The position numbers and the translations under genes are program-made. From NCBI GenBank assembly GCA_964631565.1, contig CAZVYJ010000006.1:1-64000 (forward strand): a stretch of DNA of 64,000 bases. Reading direction: 5' to 3'. Of this stretch, positions 46,009 through 54,483 are shown one piece after another (positions within the stretch are counted from its first letter, which is position 1; the number at the start of each line of letters is the position of its first letter). This DNA is from CAZVYJ01 sp964631565. Lineage in GTDB: Bacteria > Planctomycetota > Phycisphaerae > SM23-33. The notes under the pieces are model-generated. The model did no database searches and had not been told where the DNA came from. It was given only the letters and a program-made list of their open reading frames with translations.

Positions 46009-47313
46009 CTATACCCAGTTCACCTTCAGCAGGTGGACGGAGCATGAAATGCACGGGTCGTAGGCGCGGACGAGCATTTCCAGGTCGTGAGCTATCTGCT
46101 CCTGCGTGCGCTTGGCGATAACTTCCGGCACGTATTTCTGCATGTCGCGGTCGATATTGCCGAGGTTCATGCCCGTCGGAATGATGCAGTTGGCCTTCGT
46201 GCAGACGCCGTCGGCGTTGTATGTATAGTCGTGCACAAGCAGGCCGCGAGGCACTTCGGTCAGGCCGATGCCTCTTCCGGCCTTCGGCGTAACGTTCGGC
46301 GAAAGCGTCGCCTCGGACAGGTCCATCGCCAGCGCCTCGTCCACCAGCCGCCGCAATTCATCGTAGAAATGCGCGATTTCGACGGTCTGTGCAAAGTTAT
46401 TCGCGTAGGGGTTATAGCACGGGGCCTTCAGCCCGATGGCGCTCGCAGCCGCCTTGCCGCGGGCGTTGAGCTGGGTGTGGTTGTTGTTGAACCTCGCCAG
46501 CGCGCCGACAGCCAGCGAATCATCAACGTTGTAGACATGCTTCGACGTCGAATGTTCGACGCATTTTTCATGTATGAACTGCTCGTAATCGTGGATGTCG
46601 ATTACGCCGGCCTTCGAGCTTTTGAGCCGCCCGTTATAGAACGCGTACTCGTCCGGATGCGTCAGGCTGACATCTTCGCGCTCGCGCTCGAAGTTGGGGA
46701 ACTTGTTCGCCACCGACGCGATATCGGCCACCATTGCGTCGACGTCGTCGTTGAGCGAGTCGATATATTCCTTCATCGCCAGCAGCGCCTTGCGGGATGG
46801 CACATGCGTAAACCCGCCGGGCACGAGCGATATCGGGTGCACATGCCGGCCGGCCAGCGTATCGCTGATTACGTTGCCCATTTTCTTCATCCGCAGAGCA
46901 CGTTTGATGATTTCCGGGTGCGAGGCAGCCAGCGGAATGACGCTCGGGGCGGCGAAGGCGTCCGGGGCGGCCAGGAAGTAAACGTGGAGGACGTGGCTCT
47001 GGATTTCCTCGGCCAGCAGCATGATTTTCCGCAGCGTGAGAACTTCCGGCGTAAGCTTCACTCCGAAGGCGTCATCGGTCGCCTGGATGCTGGCGGTCGT
47101 GTGGCCGACCGAGCATATTCCGCAGATGCGGCAGGTAAGCAGCGACGTGTCGGTCCACTTCAGGCCTTCTATCATGCTCTCGAAGACTCGCGGCGTTTCG
47201 ACGATTTCCAGCACGCACTTTTCCACCTTGCCGTCTTTAGCGCGGACGACGATGTTGCCGTGCCCTTCGACCCGCGTGAGATGATGAACGTTTATGTCCA
47301 GATTCTTAGCCAT
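46009..47313 (-). CDS. hydA: NAD(P)-linked NiFe hydrogenase large (alpha) subunit
   Basis: 434 residues carrying the NiFe active site. The first cysteine pair is in TCRICGICSVGHT near 60 and the second in DPCISCSVH at the C-terminus; the closing His is also present. Sequence type and gene order place it with group 3b bidirectional hydrogenases (sulfhydrogenase HydA), cytoplasmic enzymes that exchange electrons between H2 and NAD(P)H. Only seven residues (LLKVNWV) follow the final His, fewer than the peptide usually removed during maturation. It is the last gene of the hydBGDA set, 19 bases after hydD. Confidence 0.95.
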   Translation of the reverse strand: MAKNLDINVHHLTRVEGHGNIVVRAKDGKVEKCVLEIVETPRVFESMIEGLKWTDTSLLTCRICGICSVGHTTASIQATDDAFGVKLTPEVLTLRKIMLLAEEIQSHVLHVYFLAAPDAFAAPSVIPLAASHPEIIKRALRMKKMGNVISDTLAGRHVHPISLVPGGFTHVPSRKALLAMKEYIDSLNDDVDAMVADIASVANKFPNFEREREDVSLTHPDEYAFYNGRLKSSKAGVIDIHDYEQFIHEKCVEHSTSKHVYNVDDSLAVGALARFNNNHTQLNARGKAAASAIGLKAPCYNPYANNFAQTVEIAHFYDELRRLVDEALAMDLSEATLSPNVTPKAGRGIGLTEVPRGLLVHDYTYNADGVCTKANCIIPTGMNLGNIDRDMQKYVPEVIAKRTQEQIAHDLEMLVRAYDPCISCSVHLLKVNWV

Positions 47314-47332
47314 TTCTGTCGCTCCAGTCTTG

Positions 47333-48097
47333 CTATTTCAGTTTCGCGTTTTCGGGCGGATCGGCCACTTCGTAAACACCGTTGAACAGGCGGAATTCGT
47401 CCAGTACCTGCTGCAGCGTCAGGCCGAATTCGTCAAGAACTTCCTTGGCTGCGTTGTTGTTCGGGTCGCTTATGAGTCCGCGGCAGCCGTAGCACCGCCC
47501 GCCGAAGCTCGGGCACCAGGCGCCGCAGCCGGCACGCGAAACAACGCCCATGCAGTACTGGCCCTTGTGATACAGGCAGACATTTTCCCTGAGCTTGCAC
47601 TCGACGCAGACGGGGTAGTCCGGAATCTGCGGTTTTCTGCCGGCCAGCAGGCTTTTGACGACCTCGATGAATTCCTCTTTGGGAATCGGACAGCCGTGAA
47701 CCTTGTAATCGACCTTGATAGCTGCTTCTATCGGCAGAGCGGGCGAGGTTTCGTACCAGCCGGCCTTGTCGCCGTAGACTTTTTTCATTGACTCGGGTAT
47801 CCCGCGGAAATTCTTCAGCACGTTAAGTCCGCCGGTGCACGCGCACGCGCCGAGCGCCACGACGATTTTCGCGCACTTGCGTATATGCTCCAGCCTCGCT
47901 CGGTCGGACTCGCGCGTAAACGCGCCCTCGATGAAGGCTATGTCGTAATCGTCTCTCCGGTCGTCTATCGCCTCGCGGAACTGCACGATTTCCACAGCCC
48001 CGAGAATGTCCAGCAACTCATCCTCGCAGTTGAGAACCTGGAGCTGGCAGCCTTCGCAGCTCGTAAAATCGTGAAATGATATTTTCGGTTTAGCCAT
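47333..48097 (-). CDS. hydD: NiFe hydrogenase small (delta) subunit
   Basis: 254 residues from ATG 48097, preceded by GGAG; longer frames upstream overlap hydG and were rejected. It starts MAKPKISFHDFTSCEGCQLQ, the proximal-cluster CxxC of small subunits. It continues with GACACTGGLNVL near 85 and a dense cysteine region CVECKLRENVCLY...CGAWCPSFGGRCYGCRG (about 165-215) that holds further Fe-S clusters. No Tat signal is present, so it acts in the cytoplasm with HydA. It passes electrons to HydG and HydB. 35 bases after hydG. Confidence 0.95.
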   Translation of the reverse strand: MAKPKISFHDFTSCEGCQLQVLNCEDELLDILGAVEIVQFREAIDDRRDDYDIAFIEGAFTRESDRARLEHIRKCAKIVVALGACACTGGLNVLKNFRGIPESMKKVYGDKAGWYETSPALPIEAAIKVDYKVHGCPIPKEEFIEVVKSLLAGRKPQIPDYPVCVECKLRENVCLYHKGQYCMGVVSRAGCGAWCPSFGGRCYGCRGLISDPNNNAAKEVLDEFGLTLQQVLDEFRLFNGVYEVADPPENAKLK

Positions 48098-48132
48098 TTT
48101 TTCGCTCCAACTCGTCCTGAGGGACGATTCAG

Positions 48133-48987
48133 CTAGATTCCTTCGCGCAGCCGCATGACCTCGGCATAGTTGAAAATCGGTCCGTCCTGACAGACATACA
48201 CATTGCGTATCTGGCAGTGCCCGCACTTGCCCATGCCGCACTTCATTCGCCGCTCAAGCGAGCAGAAGATATTCGTCTTCCGCATTCCCATCGCCAGCGC
48301 CTCCAGCACGGCGAACTTGAACATGATAGGCGGGCCTATGATGAACGCCACGGTTTCGGCCGGATTTATCTTCGGCATCTTGCGGAAAAGCGTGGTTATG
48401 ACGCCGGTGTTGCCTTTCCAGCCGGCGTCGCCGCGGTCGACGGTCATGAGAAAATTGCAGTCCTTGCGTTTTTCCCACGCGGCAAGGTCGTCGGTGTACA
48501 GTCGGTCGGCCGGGCTTCGCGCGCCGTAAAGTATGGTCACGCTGCCGAACTTGTCGCGGTTGTTCAGAGCGTCGAGTATGAAACTCCGGCACGGCGCCAG
48601 CCCGAGACCGCCCGCGACGAACAGCAGGTCCTTGCCGGCGACGGAATCCATGTCAAAGCCGTTGCCGAACGGTCCTCGCAGACCGACCGAGTCGCCGACC
48701 TTCAGCTTGTGTATTGCGTTCGTCACGTCTCCGACGGCCCGGATGCACATCTCCAGGTCGCCGCGTCTGCCGGGGGCGGAGCATATCGATATCGGCGCTT
48801 CGCCGACTCCGTAGACGCTGACTTCCATGAACTGTCCGGCCTTGTACTGGACGCCCTTGCCGTCGGTAAACTCCAGCCGGAAGAACGACTCGATGTTGGT
48901 GAACTTCCGGATATCGGCGATTCTGCCGACCCGCGGCATGTAAGGCGACATGCTGCCTGGGATGTCCTGTATTTTCGCGGTTGTCAT
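48133..48987 (-). CDS. hydG: Hydrogenase FAD/NAD(P)-binding (gamma) subunit
   Basis: 284 residues of the ferredoxin-NADP reductase family. The flavin-binding strand KAGQFMEVSVYG and ISICSAPGRRGD lie near 45-75, and the nucleotide site GGLGLAPCRSFI near 125. The 2Fe-2S motif CGMGKCGHCQ (with an upstream Cys and the later VCQDGP) lies near 245-270. It is the diaphorase arm of group 3b hydrogenases and of SudA/HydG-like enzymes. It connects HydB/HydD electrons to NAD(P). Gene order after hydB, with 22 bases between, supports the role. Confidence 0.95.
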   Translation of the reverse strand: MTTAKIQDIPGSMSPYMPRVGRIADIRKFTNIESFFRLEFTDGKGVQYKAGQFMEVSVYGVGEAPISICSAPGRRGDLEMCIRAVGDVTNAIHKLKVGDSVGLRGPFGNGFDMDSVAGKDLLFVAGGLGLAPCRSFILDALNNRDKFGSVTILYGARSPADRLYTDDLAAWEKRKDCNFLMTVDRGDAGWKGNTGVITTLFRKMPKINPAETVAFIIGPPIMFKFAVLEALAMGMRKTNIFCSLERRMKCGMGKCGHCQIRNVYVCQDGPIFNYAEVMRLREGI

Positions 48988-49009
48988 TTCAGCTTACCTC
49001 GCGATCGTT

Positions 49010-50065
49010 TCACTTTGTTTCTATTTCAGCCTCGTCGGCAATCTGCTGGAACGTTTCGAGTATTGATATATTGGCCACGCAGTGCGTGATGCACCGGCCG
49101 CAGCCCACGCAGCCGAGCCTGCCCGTGCGCTCCAGCACGAACTTGCCCTTGCGGAACATCCTGTGGCGAAGCCTGCTCGAGCGGGTCTCGCGGAAGTTCT
49201 CGCCGCCTGCGACCTCGGCGAAAACCTCGAGCTGGCAGGAATCCCATTTCCGCTGCCTCGTGCCGCTGGTCGCGTCGAGGTTGAGCTTATCGGCCACATC
49301 GAAGCAGTAGCAGGTCGGGCAGACGTTGGTGCAGGTTCCGCAGCTGAAGCACCGCCTGGCGACGGCGTCCCACAGCAGCGAATCGTAGCTGGAGTCGAGC
49401 ATCTCGGGCAGATATTTCGTGTTGTAAGGCAGTTTCTTTTTGAAGGCTGCCTGCTTGGCGTCGTCGTATTTGCGGCGGGCCTCGTGGTCGGCGGAAGTCG
49501 CCGCGGTGAACAGGCCGCTGCCGGTTATCATTGCTTCGCCGGCCTTGGAGCCGATCTCAACGTAGTAGCGGTCGCCCAGGTCGGTAAGGAACAGCTCCCA
49601 GCCGTCCGCGGGCGGGTCGAGCGTACCCATGTCGGCCTGGAACTGGTTGTCGTTCACCTCACGGCAGATATTCATGCCGATAATCTGCGCAGCGGCACGC
49701 CGCGCTGCGTAGTTGGCATCCTGCGGCTGGGCGCACATCGCCGAATCGGTGCAGGCCAGGCCGTGCAGGTCATAAGGATGCACGCCGAGTATGACAGTGG
49801 GAACGGCCTTGACGGACTGCTTCACCCCGTCAGGCCCGCGGCCCTTGAACTCCAGCAGCGTTTCGTACTGCGGCATTATGTATTTTTTCGGAGGCAGGAT
49901 GGTTATGTCGTAGTCCATCCTGATTCGCCCGACATCCTCGGCCGAGTCGATAACGGCGAAAACGAAGCCCGGCCCCTTGGCGACCGGGGCGGCAAGGCGC
50001 CGGCCAGTCATCAGGAATGCGACAAAATCGTCAAACTTGTCCTTGCTGAGTATCTGCGGCAACAT
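49010..50065 (-). CDS. hydB: Hydrogenase 4Fe-4S (beta) subunit
   Basis: 351 residues with two cluster motifs in the C-terminal third: CFSCGTCTNVCPTCYCFD near 235 and CVGCGRCITHCVANI near 320. These are the marks of the HydB/AsrA-like electron-transfer subunit of group 3b hydrogenases. The N-terminal 220 residues lack cysteine clusters but hold the VILGVHPYDLHGLACTDSAM segment typical of this family. ATG 50065. It is first of the structural genes, 34 bases downstream of the histidine kinase. Confidence 0.94.
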   Translation of the reverse strand: MLPQILSKDKFDDFVAFLMTGRRLAAPVAKGPGFVFAVIDSAEDVGRIRMDYDITILPPKKYIMPQYETLLEFKGRGPDGVKQSVKAVPTVILGVHPYDLHGLACTDSAMCAQPQDANYAARRAAAQIIGMNICREVNDNQFQADMGTLDPPADGWELFLTDLGDRYYVEIGSKAGEAMITGSGLFTAATSADHEARRKYDDAKQAAFKKKLPYNTKYLPEMLDSSYDSLLWDAVARRCFSCGTCTNVCPTCYCFDVADKLNLDATSGTRQRKWDSCQLEVFAEVAGGENFRETRSSRLRHRMFRKGKFVLERTGRLGCVGCGRCITHCVANISILETFQQIADEAEIETK

Positions 50066-50099
50066 TCGTGTGCCCTTTCATCGTCGATGCAATGTTAAT

Positions 50100-51494
50100 T
50101 TACGTTTTATTCTTCTCGGCCGCGGGCAGCGTCACGGTTACCGTCGTGCCCTTGCCAAGCTCCGAACTCAGCGAAACGCCGCCGCCAAGCTCATCGACTA
50201 TCTCTTTAACTATAGACAGGCCCATGCCGGTTCCGCCGCAAACCTGCCGGGCATTGGTTCCGCGAAAAAATTCCCTGAACACCTGCTCCTGCTGCTCCGG
50301 CGGAATGCCTATGCCGGTGTCGGCGACCTTGACCTCGACTCTCTCGCCGCTGCGGGCGGCGGTGACGGCCACGCTGCCGCCGGGCGGCGTGTACTTCACG
50401 GCATTGCCGATTATATTGGCGAAAACCACGTTCAGCGAATTGTCCCATGCCGGGACGTAAATATTTCCCGCCGCGGCTACCGTTATCTTCACTTCGTTAT
50501 TCGTCGCTTCCTCGTCGAAGAGCCTGGCGGTCTCGGCCAGCAGGCCGCCCAGTTCGACCGGGTGGAGTTCGCGCGTCTTGCCGGTTTCGTCCTTGATGGT
50601 TCCGAGCAGCTGCATTTCGTCGAGCTGTTTGATGATGTCGTCGCATCGGGCATGCAGTTTGCGCATCAGGTCGTACTGCTTCGGGCTTAGCGCACCTACC
50701 TGCTGAATCGCATTCACCAGCGTATGAATTGCGGAAACCGGCCCGCGAAGCTGGTGGCTGGATACGCGGAGAAAGCGGCTTTTGGTTGCGTCCAGGGCGG
50801 ACAGTTCGCGATTCGCCATGACCAGGCGGAGGTTTATCCGCCTCAGGCGGGCCAGGATGGCGTCGGTCAGATATGCGGACAGTATCATTACAAGACAGAT
50901 GCCGCCTGCAAACACGCCGACAAGGAACGTGCGGTTTCCGTAATCCCACCTGTCGGCCAGCACGCCGGAAAACAGCGTTCCGCCGGCGCAGTAGAAACCG
51001 ATTTCATTCTCCCACATCGCCGTAACGATAATGGCGATGCCGGCAGCGACTATCAGCCTCTTGACCCATCGCACCGGCAGCAGGGTCGCGCTGACGCCGG
51101 CGATGAACACGGGCACGACGGCCAGCGGACTGATAACGCCGCCGGTAAAGTGCATGACAAATATCCACGCGAACATATCCATCGTGAGAATCGTCGCCGC
51201 GACGACGGCAAGCGAGTGGCTGGTCGGGCGCCCGGTGCGTCCGCCGAGGGCCGGCAGCAGAACCATTGCGACAATATTGTGCAGCAGCATCGCCCCGGCT
51301 GTAAGCAGCACCAGCGTTGACGCGGCCTCGGGCCGGCGGCCGAACCACAGCAGCAGCCCGCCGAGGGCGGCCATCGCGAAAATGCCTAGCCACCGCATAC
51401 CGACAAGCCATCGCACACGAGATACGCGGATGACGTACTCGACATGGCTGTCGGCGGATTCTGATGCAAAGGTTGTCGCCTGCGGTTCCGTCAT
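50100..51494 (-). CDS. Membrane sensor histidine kinase in the hydrogenase locus
   Basis: 464 residues. Six hydrophobic segments (about 28-215) contain MHFTGGVISPLAVVP, which recalls the GGxxNPF quinone motif of RegB/PrrB redox kinases. A HisKA domain has its His in SSHQLRGPVSAIH near 255. The ATPase domain has NAVKYTPPGGS, DTGIGIP and GGTGMGLS near 360-430. It is likely to sense membrane redox state or a related signal and to phosphorylate the neighbouring response regulator. Its place between the maturation and structural genes suggests a link to hydrogenase activity. The RegB comparison is inference from a short motif. Confidence 0.9.
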   Translation of the reverse strand: MTEPQATTFASESADSHVEYVIRVSRVRWLVGMRWLGIFAMAALGGLLLWFGRRPEAASTLVLLTAGAMLLHNIVAMVLLPALGGRTGRPTSHSLAVVAATILTMDMFAWIFVMHFTGGVISPLAVVPVFIAGVSATLLPVRWVKRLIVAAGIAIIVTAMWENEIGFYCAGGTLFSGVLADRWDYGNRTFLVGVFAGGICLVMILSAYLTDAILARLRRINLRLVMANRELSALDATKSRFLRVSSHQLRGPVSAIHTLVNAIQQVGALSPKQYDLMRKLHARCDDIIKQLDEMQLLGTIKDETGKTRELHPVELGGLLAETARLFDEEATNNEVKITVAAAGNIYVPAWDNSLNVVFANIIGNAVKYTPPGGSVAVTAARSGERVEVKVADTGIGIPPEQQEQVFREFFRGTNARQVCGGTGMGLSIVKEIVDELGGGVSLSSELGKGTTVTVTLPAAEKNKT

Positions 51495-51518
51495 GGTGTT
51501 TCTGCCGACTTGGCCGGC

Positions 51519-51902
51519 TTACTTGAGAAGTTCGGCCAGTTTCGCCTTCAGCAGCTGCGGGTCCAGCGGCTTTCGCATGAACGCCTGCACGGGCAGGAAG
51601 TCGCCGGCCTTGTCCGGGTCGAGCATCTCGCCGGTTTTTTCCTCGATGCATGTCAGCATGATTATCGGCAGGTTTTTGAAGCGGCTGTCCTCGCGGAGTT
51701 TGTAGACAAGATGGAAGCCCTCGGTTTCCGTCTCCATCATTACGTCAAGCAGAACGAGGTCCACCTTTTCGGCCTGGAGTTTTTTCCGGGCCTCAGCTGC
51801 ACTGGATGCCTGGAGAACTTCATAGCCCATGCCGGAAAGAATAATCTCAGTCGCTTCCCGCAGATCAGGATCGTCGTCCACTACAAGAATTCGCTTGGCC
51901 AT
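51519..51902 (-). CDS. Single-domain response regulator
   Basis: 127 residues from ATG 51902 (AAGGAG nine bases upstream). The receiver fold is complete: acidic pocket VVDDDPD at the start, phospho-Asp in LVLLDVMM near 51, the Thr in IIMLTCIEEK near 84, and Lys in FMRKPLDP near 110. There is no output domain, so it passes its signal by protein contact, perhaps back to the kinase or to a phosphorelay. It lies between hypE and the kinase gene, 24 and 26 bases from each. Confidence 0.93.
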   Translation of the reverse strand: MAKRILVVDDDPDLREATEIILSGMGYEVLQASSAAEARKKLQAEKVDLVLLDVMMETETEGFHLVYKLREDSRFKNLPIIMLTCIEEKTGEMLDPDKAGDFLPVQAFMRKPLDPQLLKAKLAELLK

Positions 51903-51928
51903 TGCGTGGCTCTCCTTAATCTTGCTCA

Positions 51929-52966
51929 TCAACAGATTCTTGGCAGTTCTTCGCCGTACGGCATCTGTACAACGCGTCGCCCGCCGACAGCGGTTATCAT
52001 TTCGACCAGAGGTGCGTCACTTTTACCGACAATGCCGCCGATTATAGCCGCACCGGCGGCAATCTCATAATCGGCGAGCAATGTTTTTGCATCTTCAGCC
52101 GCTTCAGTGTCTACAACCGCGACCAGCTTGCCCTCATTGGCGATTGTAAGTAAGTCAAGGCCAAGCAGTTCGGACGCCGACCGGGCGGTGGGATTGACGG
52201 GAATCGCAGCGGCATCAATTTCGATATCCACACCGGCGGCGGCCGCCGTTTCAGCCAGTGTCGCGGCAAGTCCGCCGCGGGTAGGGTCGCGCATGAAGTG
52301 AACCTTGTCGCCCAGTTTGTCGACCAGTGCAGCCGTAAGTTCATTCAGAGGCGCGCAGTCGCTTTCAAGTTCGGCCGAAAAATTCAGGCCTTCACGCATC
52401 GACATCACCGCCAGGCCGTGCTCGCCGAGCGGACCGGAGAGAATTATCCTGTCGCCGGGTCGGATTCTGTCGAAGCCGAGCTTCGCGCCAGCAATCATCT
52501 CGCCGACGCCGGCTGTGTTGATGACAAGTCCGTCGCCGGCGTCGCGGCCGACAACTTTCGTATCCCCGGTGACTATCGCGACGCCGGCTTCACGGGCGGC
52601 CCGGCCGGCCGAGGCGAGCACACGCTTCAGCAGCGAAATTTCCAGCCCTTCGCAGATAACAAGCGAAAGCGACAGCCACCTAGGCCGTGCGCCGCAGACG
52701 GCCAGGTCGTTCACCGTGCCGCAGACGGCCAGCCGGCCGATGTCGCCGCCGGGGAACTCGAGCGGCTGGACGACGTAGCTGTCTGTTGTGAACACCGCCG
52801 GGCCGGCGATATTGATGACGGCCGCATCGGTGAGAGCCGCCGCGTTCTGCCAGCATGTCCCGTCGCCGCCGAGAGCAGGCAGGATAACTTCGGCAAGGAG
52901 TTCCGCCGTCAGTTGTCCGCCGCCGCCATGAGCGAGCTGAATGTATTTATCGCCGTCTTTGGCCAT
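51929..52966 (-). CDS. hypE: Hydrogenase maturation protein HypE
   Basis: 345 residues of the PurM-like family. HypE dehydrates the carbamoyl group on its C-terminal cysteine to a thiocyanate that becomes the CN ligands of the NiFe site. The required C-terminus PRIC is intact. The N-terminal AHGGGGQLTAELL, the nucleotide-site VTGDTKVVGRDAGDG near 140 and HFMRDPTRGGLAATL near 230 are family marks. It follows hypD in the hypF-C-D-E order, with a dispersed repeat in the 137-base gap. Confidence 0.97.
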   Translation of the reverse strand: MAKDGDKYIQLAHGGGGQLTAELLAEVILPALGGDGTCWQNAAALTDAAVINIAGPAVFTTDSYVVQPLEFPGGDIGRLAVCGTVNDLAVCGARPRWLSLSLVICEGLEISLLKRVLASAGRAAREAGVAIVTGDTKVVGRDAGDGLVINTAGVGEMIAGAKLGFDRIRPGDRIILSGPLGEHGLAVMSMREGLNFSAELESDCAPLNELTAALVDKLGDKVHFMRDPTRGGLAATLAETAAAAGVDIEIDAAAIPVNPTARSASELLGLDLLTIANEGKLVAVVDTEAAEDAKTLLADYEIAAGAAIIGGIVGKSDAPLVEMITAVGGRRVVQMPYGEELPRIC

Positions 52967-52992
52967 GTTTTATTCTTTTTAAAGCAAAATCT

Positions 52993-53088
52993 GAACCACG
53001 GAGAGCACGGAGAGCACAAAGAACAAAAAATACAGGATTTGAAGATTTTTGTGTGTTTACTTCGTGTCCTCTGTGAACCCTGTGGTTC
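52993..53088. repeat. Dispersed inverted-repeat element, copy 2
   Basis: The left arm GAACCACGGAGAGCACGGAG and the right arm ending GAACCCTGTGGTTC enclose TTTGAAGATTTTTGTGTG. It matches copy 1 at 16057-16148 over nearly the full length. It lies in the hypD-hypE gap of an otherwise tight operon, where it may fold in the mRNA and tune expression. Confidence 0.72.
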
Positions 53089-53103
53089 TTTTTTTATAGG
53101 TTT

Positions 53104-54222
53104 TTAATCTTTCCGCTCGTATTTGAACGCGGCTGCACACGCGCCTTCGGATGATACCATGCAGGGCCCGACCGGGTCTCGCGTCGTGCAGGCTCGGCCG
53201 AACAGGTCGCAGTCGTGCGGTCGGCATCGGCCGGCAAGCACATCGCCGCATCGGCAGCCGGCCGGTTCGCAGCTTTCTGTTTCCGGCAGGTTGAAGCGTT
53301 TCGCTGCATCGAACTCCGCAAACTCTTCACGCAGCACGAGGCCGCTGTCTGGAATAACGCCCATCGCCCGCCATGCGGTGTCGGCCGGCACGAATACTTT
53401 TTCGAGTATCTCCGTCGCGGCCGGGTTGCCTCCGCGTGCGACAGCCGGATAAACCGAACACGCCGCAGGTGCTGCCTCAACGAGCTGCCGCAAAATTTCC
53501 GCGATGCCGGCGAGTATCTGCTGCGGATCGAACCCGGCCACCACGCACGGCCGGCCGTAGCCCGCGGCGATCGGCTCGTAAGCGCCCCAGCCGATGATGA
53601 CGCTGACGTGGCCGGGACACAGAAAACCGTCCACGCGAACGTCGTCCTGCTTCAGCAGCGCGTGCATCACGGGCAGGACAAGTTTATGTGCGGTCAGCAC
53701 GCTGAAATTGTTCACGCCTTCGCGTTTCGCCCGAAGAACCGCCAGCGCAGTCGCCGGCGCGGTGGTCTCGAACCCGACCGCCAGGAAAACAACCTGCCTG
53801 GCCGGGCTGCCAATGGCGAGTTCGACCGCCTGGTCGGCTGAAGCAACGACTTCAACTTTCGCACCAGCGGCGCGGGCATCGGCGAGCGAGCCGCCGCGGC
53901 CGGGAACGCGAACCATGTCGCCATAAGTCGCGATAATCGGCCTGTCAGACATGCCGGCCAGGTGAATCGCGCCATCTATATAGGATTGGTCGGTGACGCA
54001 GACCGGGCAGCCCGGCCCGCTGATAAGCCGCAGGCCGTCCGGCAGCAGGTCTCGCAGACCACTGCGTGCTATCGCCATGGTGTGCGTGCCGCAGATTTCC
54101 ATTATCTGCACGCCCTGCCGCGCGGCAGAACCGCCGGCGGAGCCGCTGCCGGCGCCTTCGCCGGCGAGCCGCCCCATGTGCTCGTGAATTTTTTCACAAA
54201 TTTTTAAGGTTGTATCAACCAT
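53104..54222 (-). CDS. hypD: Hydrogenase maturation protein HypD
   Basis: 372 residues. HypD with HypC forms the scaffold on which the Fe(CN)2CO group is built. Diagnostic parts are MEICGTHTMAIARSGL near 40, ISGPGCPVCVTDQSYIDGAI near 67 with its paired Cys, and the cysteine-rich C-terminus CRCGDVLAGRCRPHDCDLFG near 325-350 that holds the 4Fe-4S cluster. A Gly/Ala/Ser-rich loop (AGEGAGSGSAGGSAA, about 20-34) is an unusual insert. ATG 54222, 11 bases after hypC. Confidence 0.97.
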   Translation of the reverse strand: MVDTTLKICEKIHEHMGRLAGEGAGSGSAGGSAARQGVQIMEICGTHTMAIARSGLRDLLPDGLRLISGPGCPVCVTDQSYIDGAIHLAGMSDRPIIATYGDMVRVPGRGGSLADARAAGAKVEVVASADQAVELAIGSPARQVVFLAVGFETTAPATALAVLRAKREGVNNFSVLTAHKLVLPVMHALLKQDDVRVDGFLCPGHVSVIIGWGAYEPIAAGYGRPCVVAGFDPQQILAGIAEILRQLVEAAPAACSVYPAVARGGNPAATEILEKVFVPADTAWRAMGVIPDSGLVLREEFAEFDAAKRFNLPETESCEPAGCRCGDVLAGRCRPHDCDLFGRACTTRDPVGPCMVSSEGACAAAFKYERKD

Positions 54223-54233
54223 TTCATGTTTTG

Positions 54234-54455
54234 TTATTGTGACAATTCATCCGCTTTTGCGAGCAGTTCGTAAGTGTTCATCGCATCCTGCTGATTGAGA
54301 ACTGTAATGGCAATGCCGGCGTGAACAAGCACCCAGTCACCGACGACCGCCTCCGGCACGAGTGCAAGCTGCACCTGCGAGCGGCTACCCGCAAGGCATA
54401 CAACTCCCCTGCTGCCGTCGATGCTCTCAAGTTGTGCAGGAATCGCCAGGCACAT
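54234..54455 (-). CDS. hypC: Hydrogenase maturation chaperone HypC
   Basis: 73 residues. The start at ATG 54455 exposes Cys2 (MCLAIPAQL), essential for binding the Fe centre and HypD; a frame three codons longer would bury it. The core GDWVLVHAGIAITVL near 40-55 matches the family beta-barrel. It lies between hypF and hypD in the same transcript. Confidence 0.96.
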   Translation of the reverse strand: MCLAIPAQLESIDGSRGVVCLAGSRSQVQLALVPEAVVGDWVLVHAGIAITVLNQQDAMNTYELLAKADELSQ

Positions 54456-54483
54456 ATCCGCCAAAAACTCTCCGTCTACATTT

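Noticed and set aside
46087..47385. 432-codon open frame on the plus strand opposite hydA
   Set aside because: A shadow of the GC-rich minus-strand gene: composition is Arg/His/Val-rich and no domain is recognisable, whereas hydA carries all NiFe ligands.
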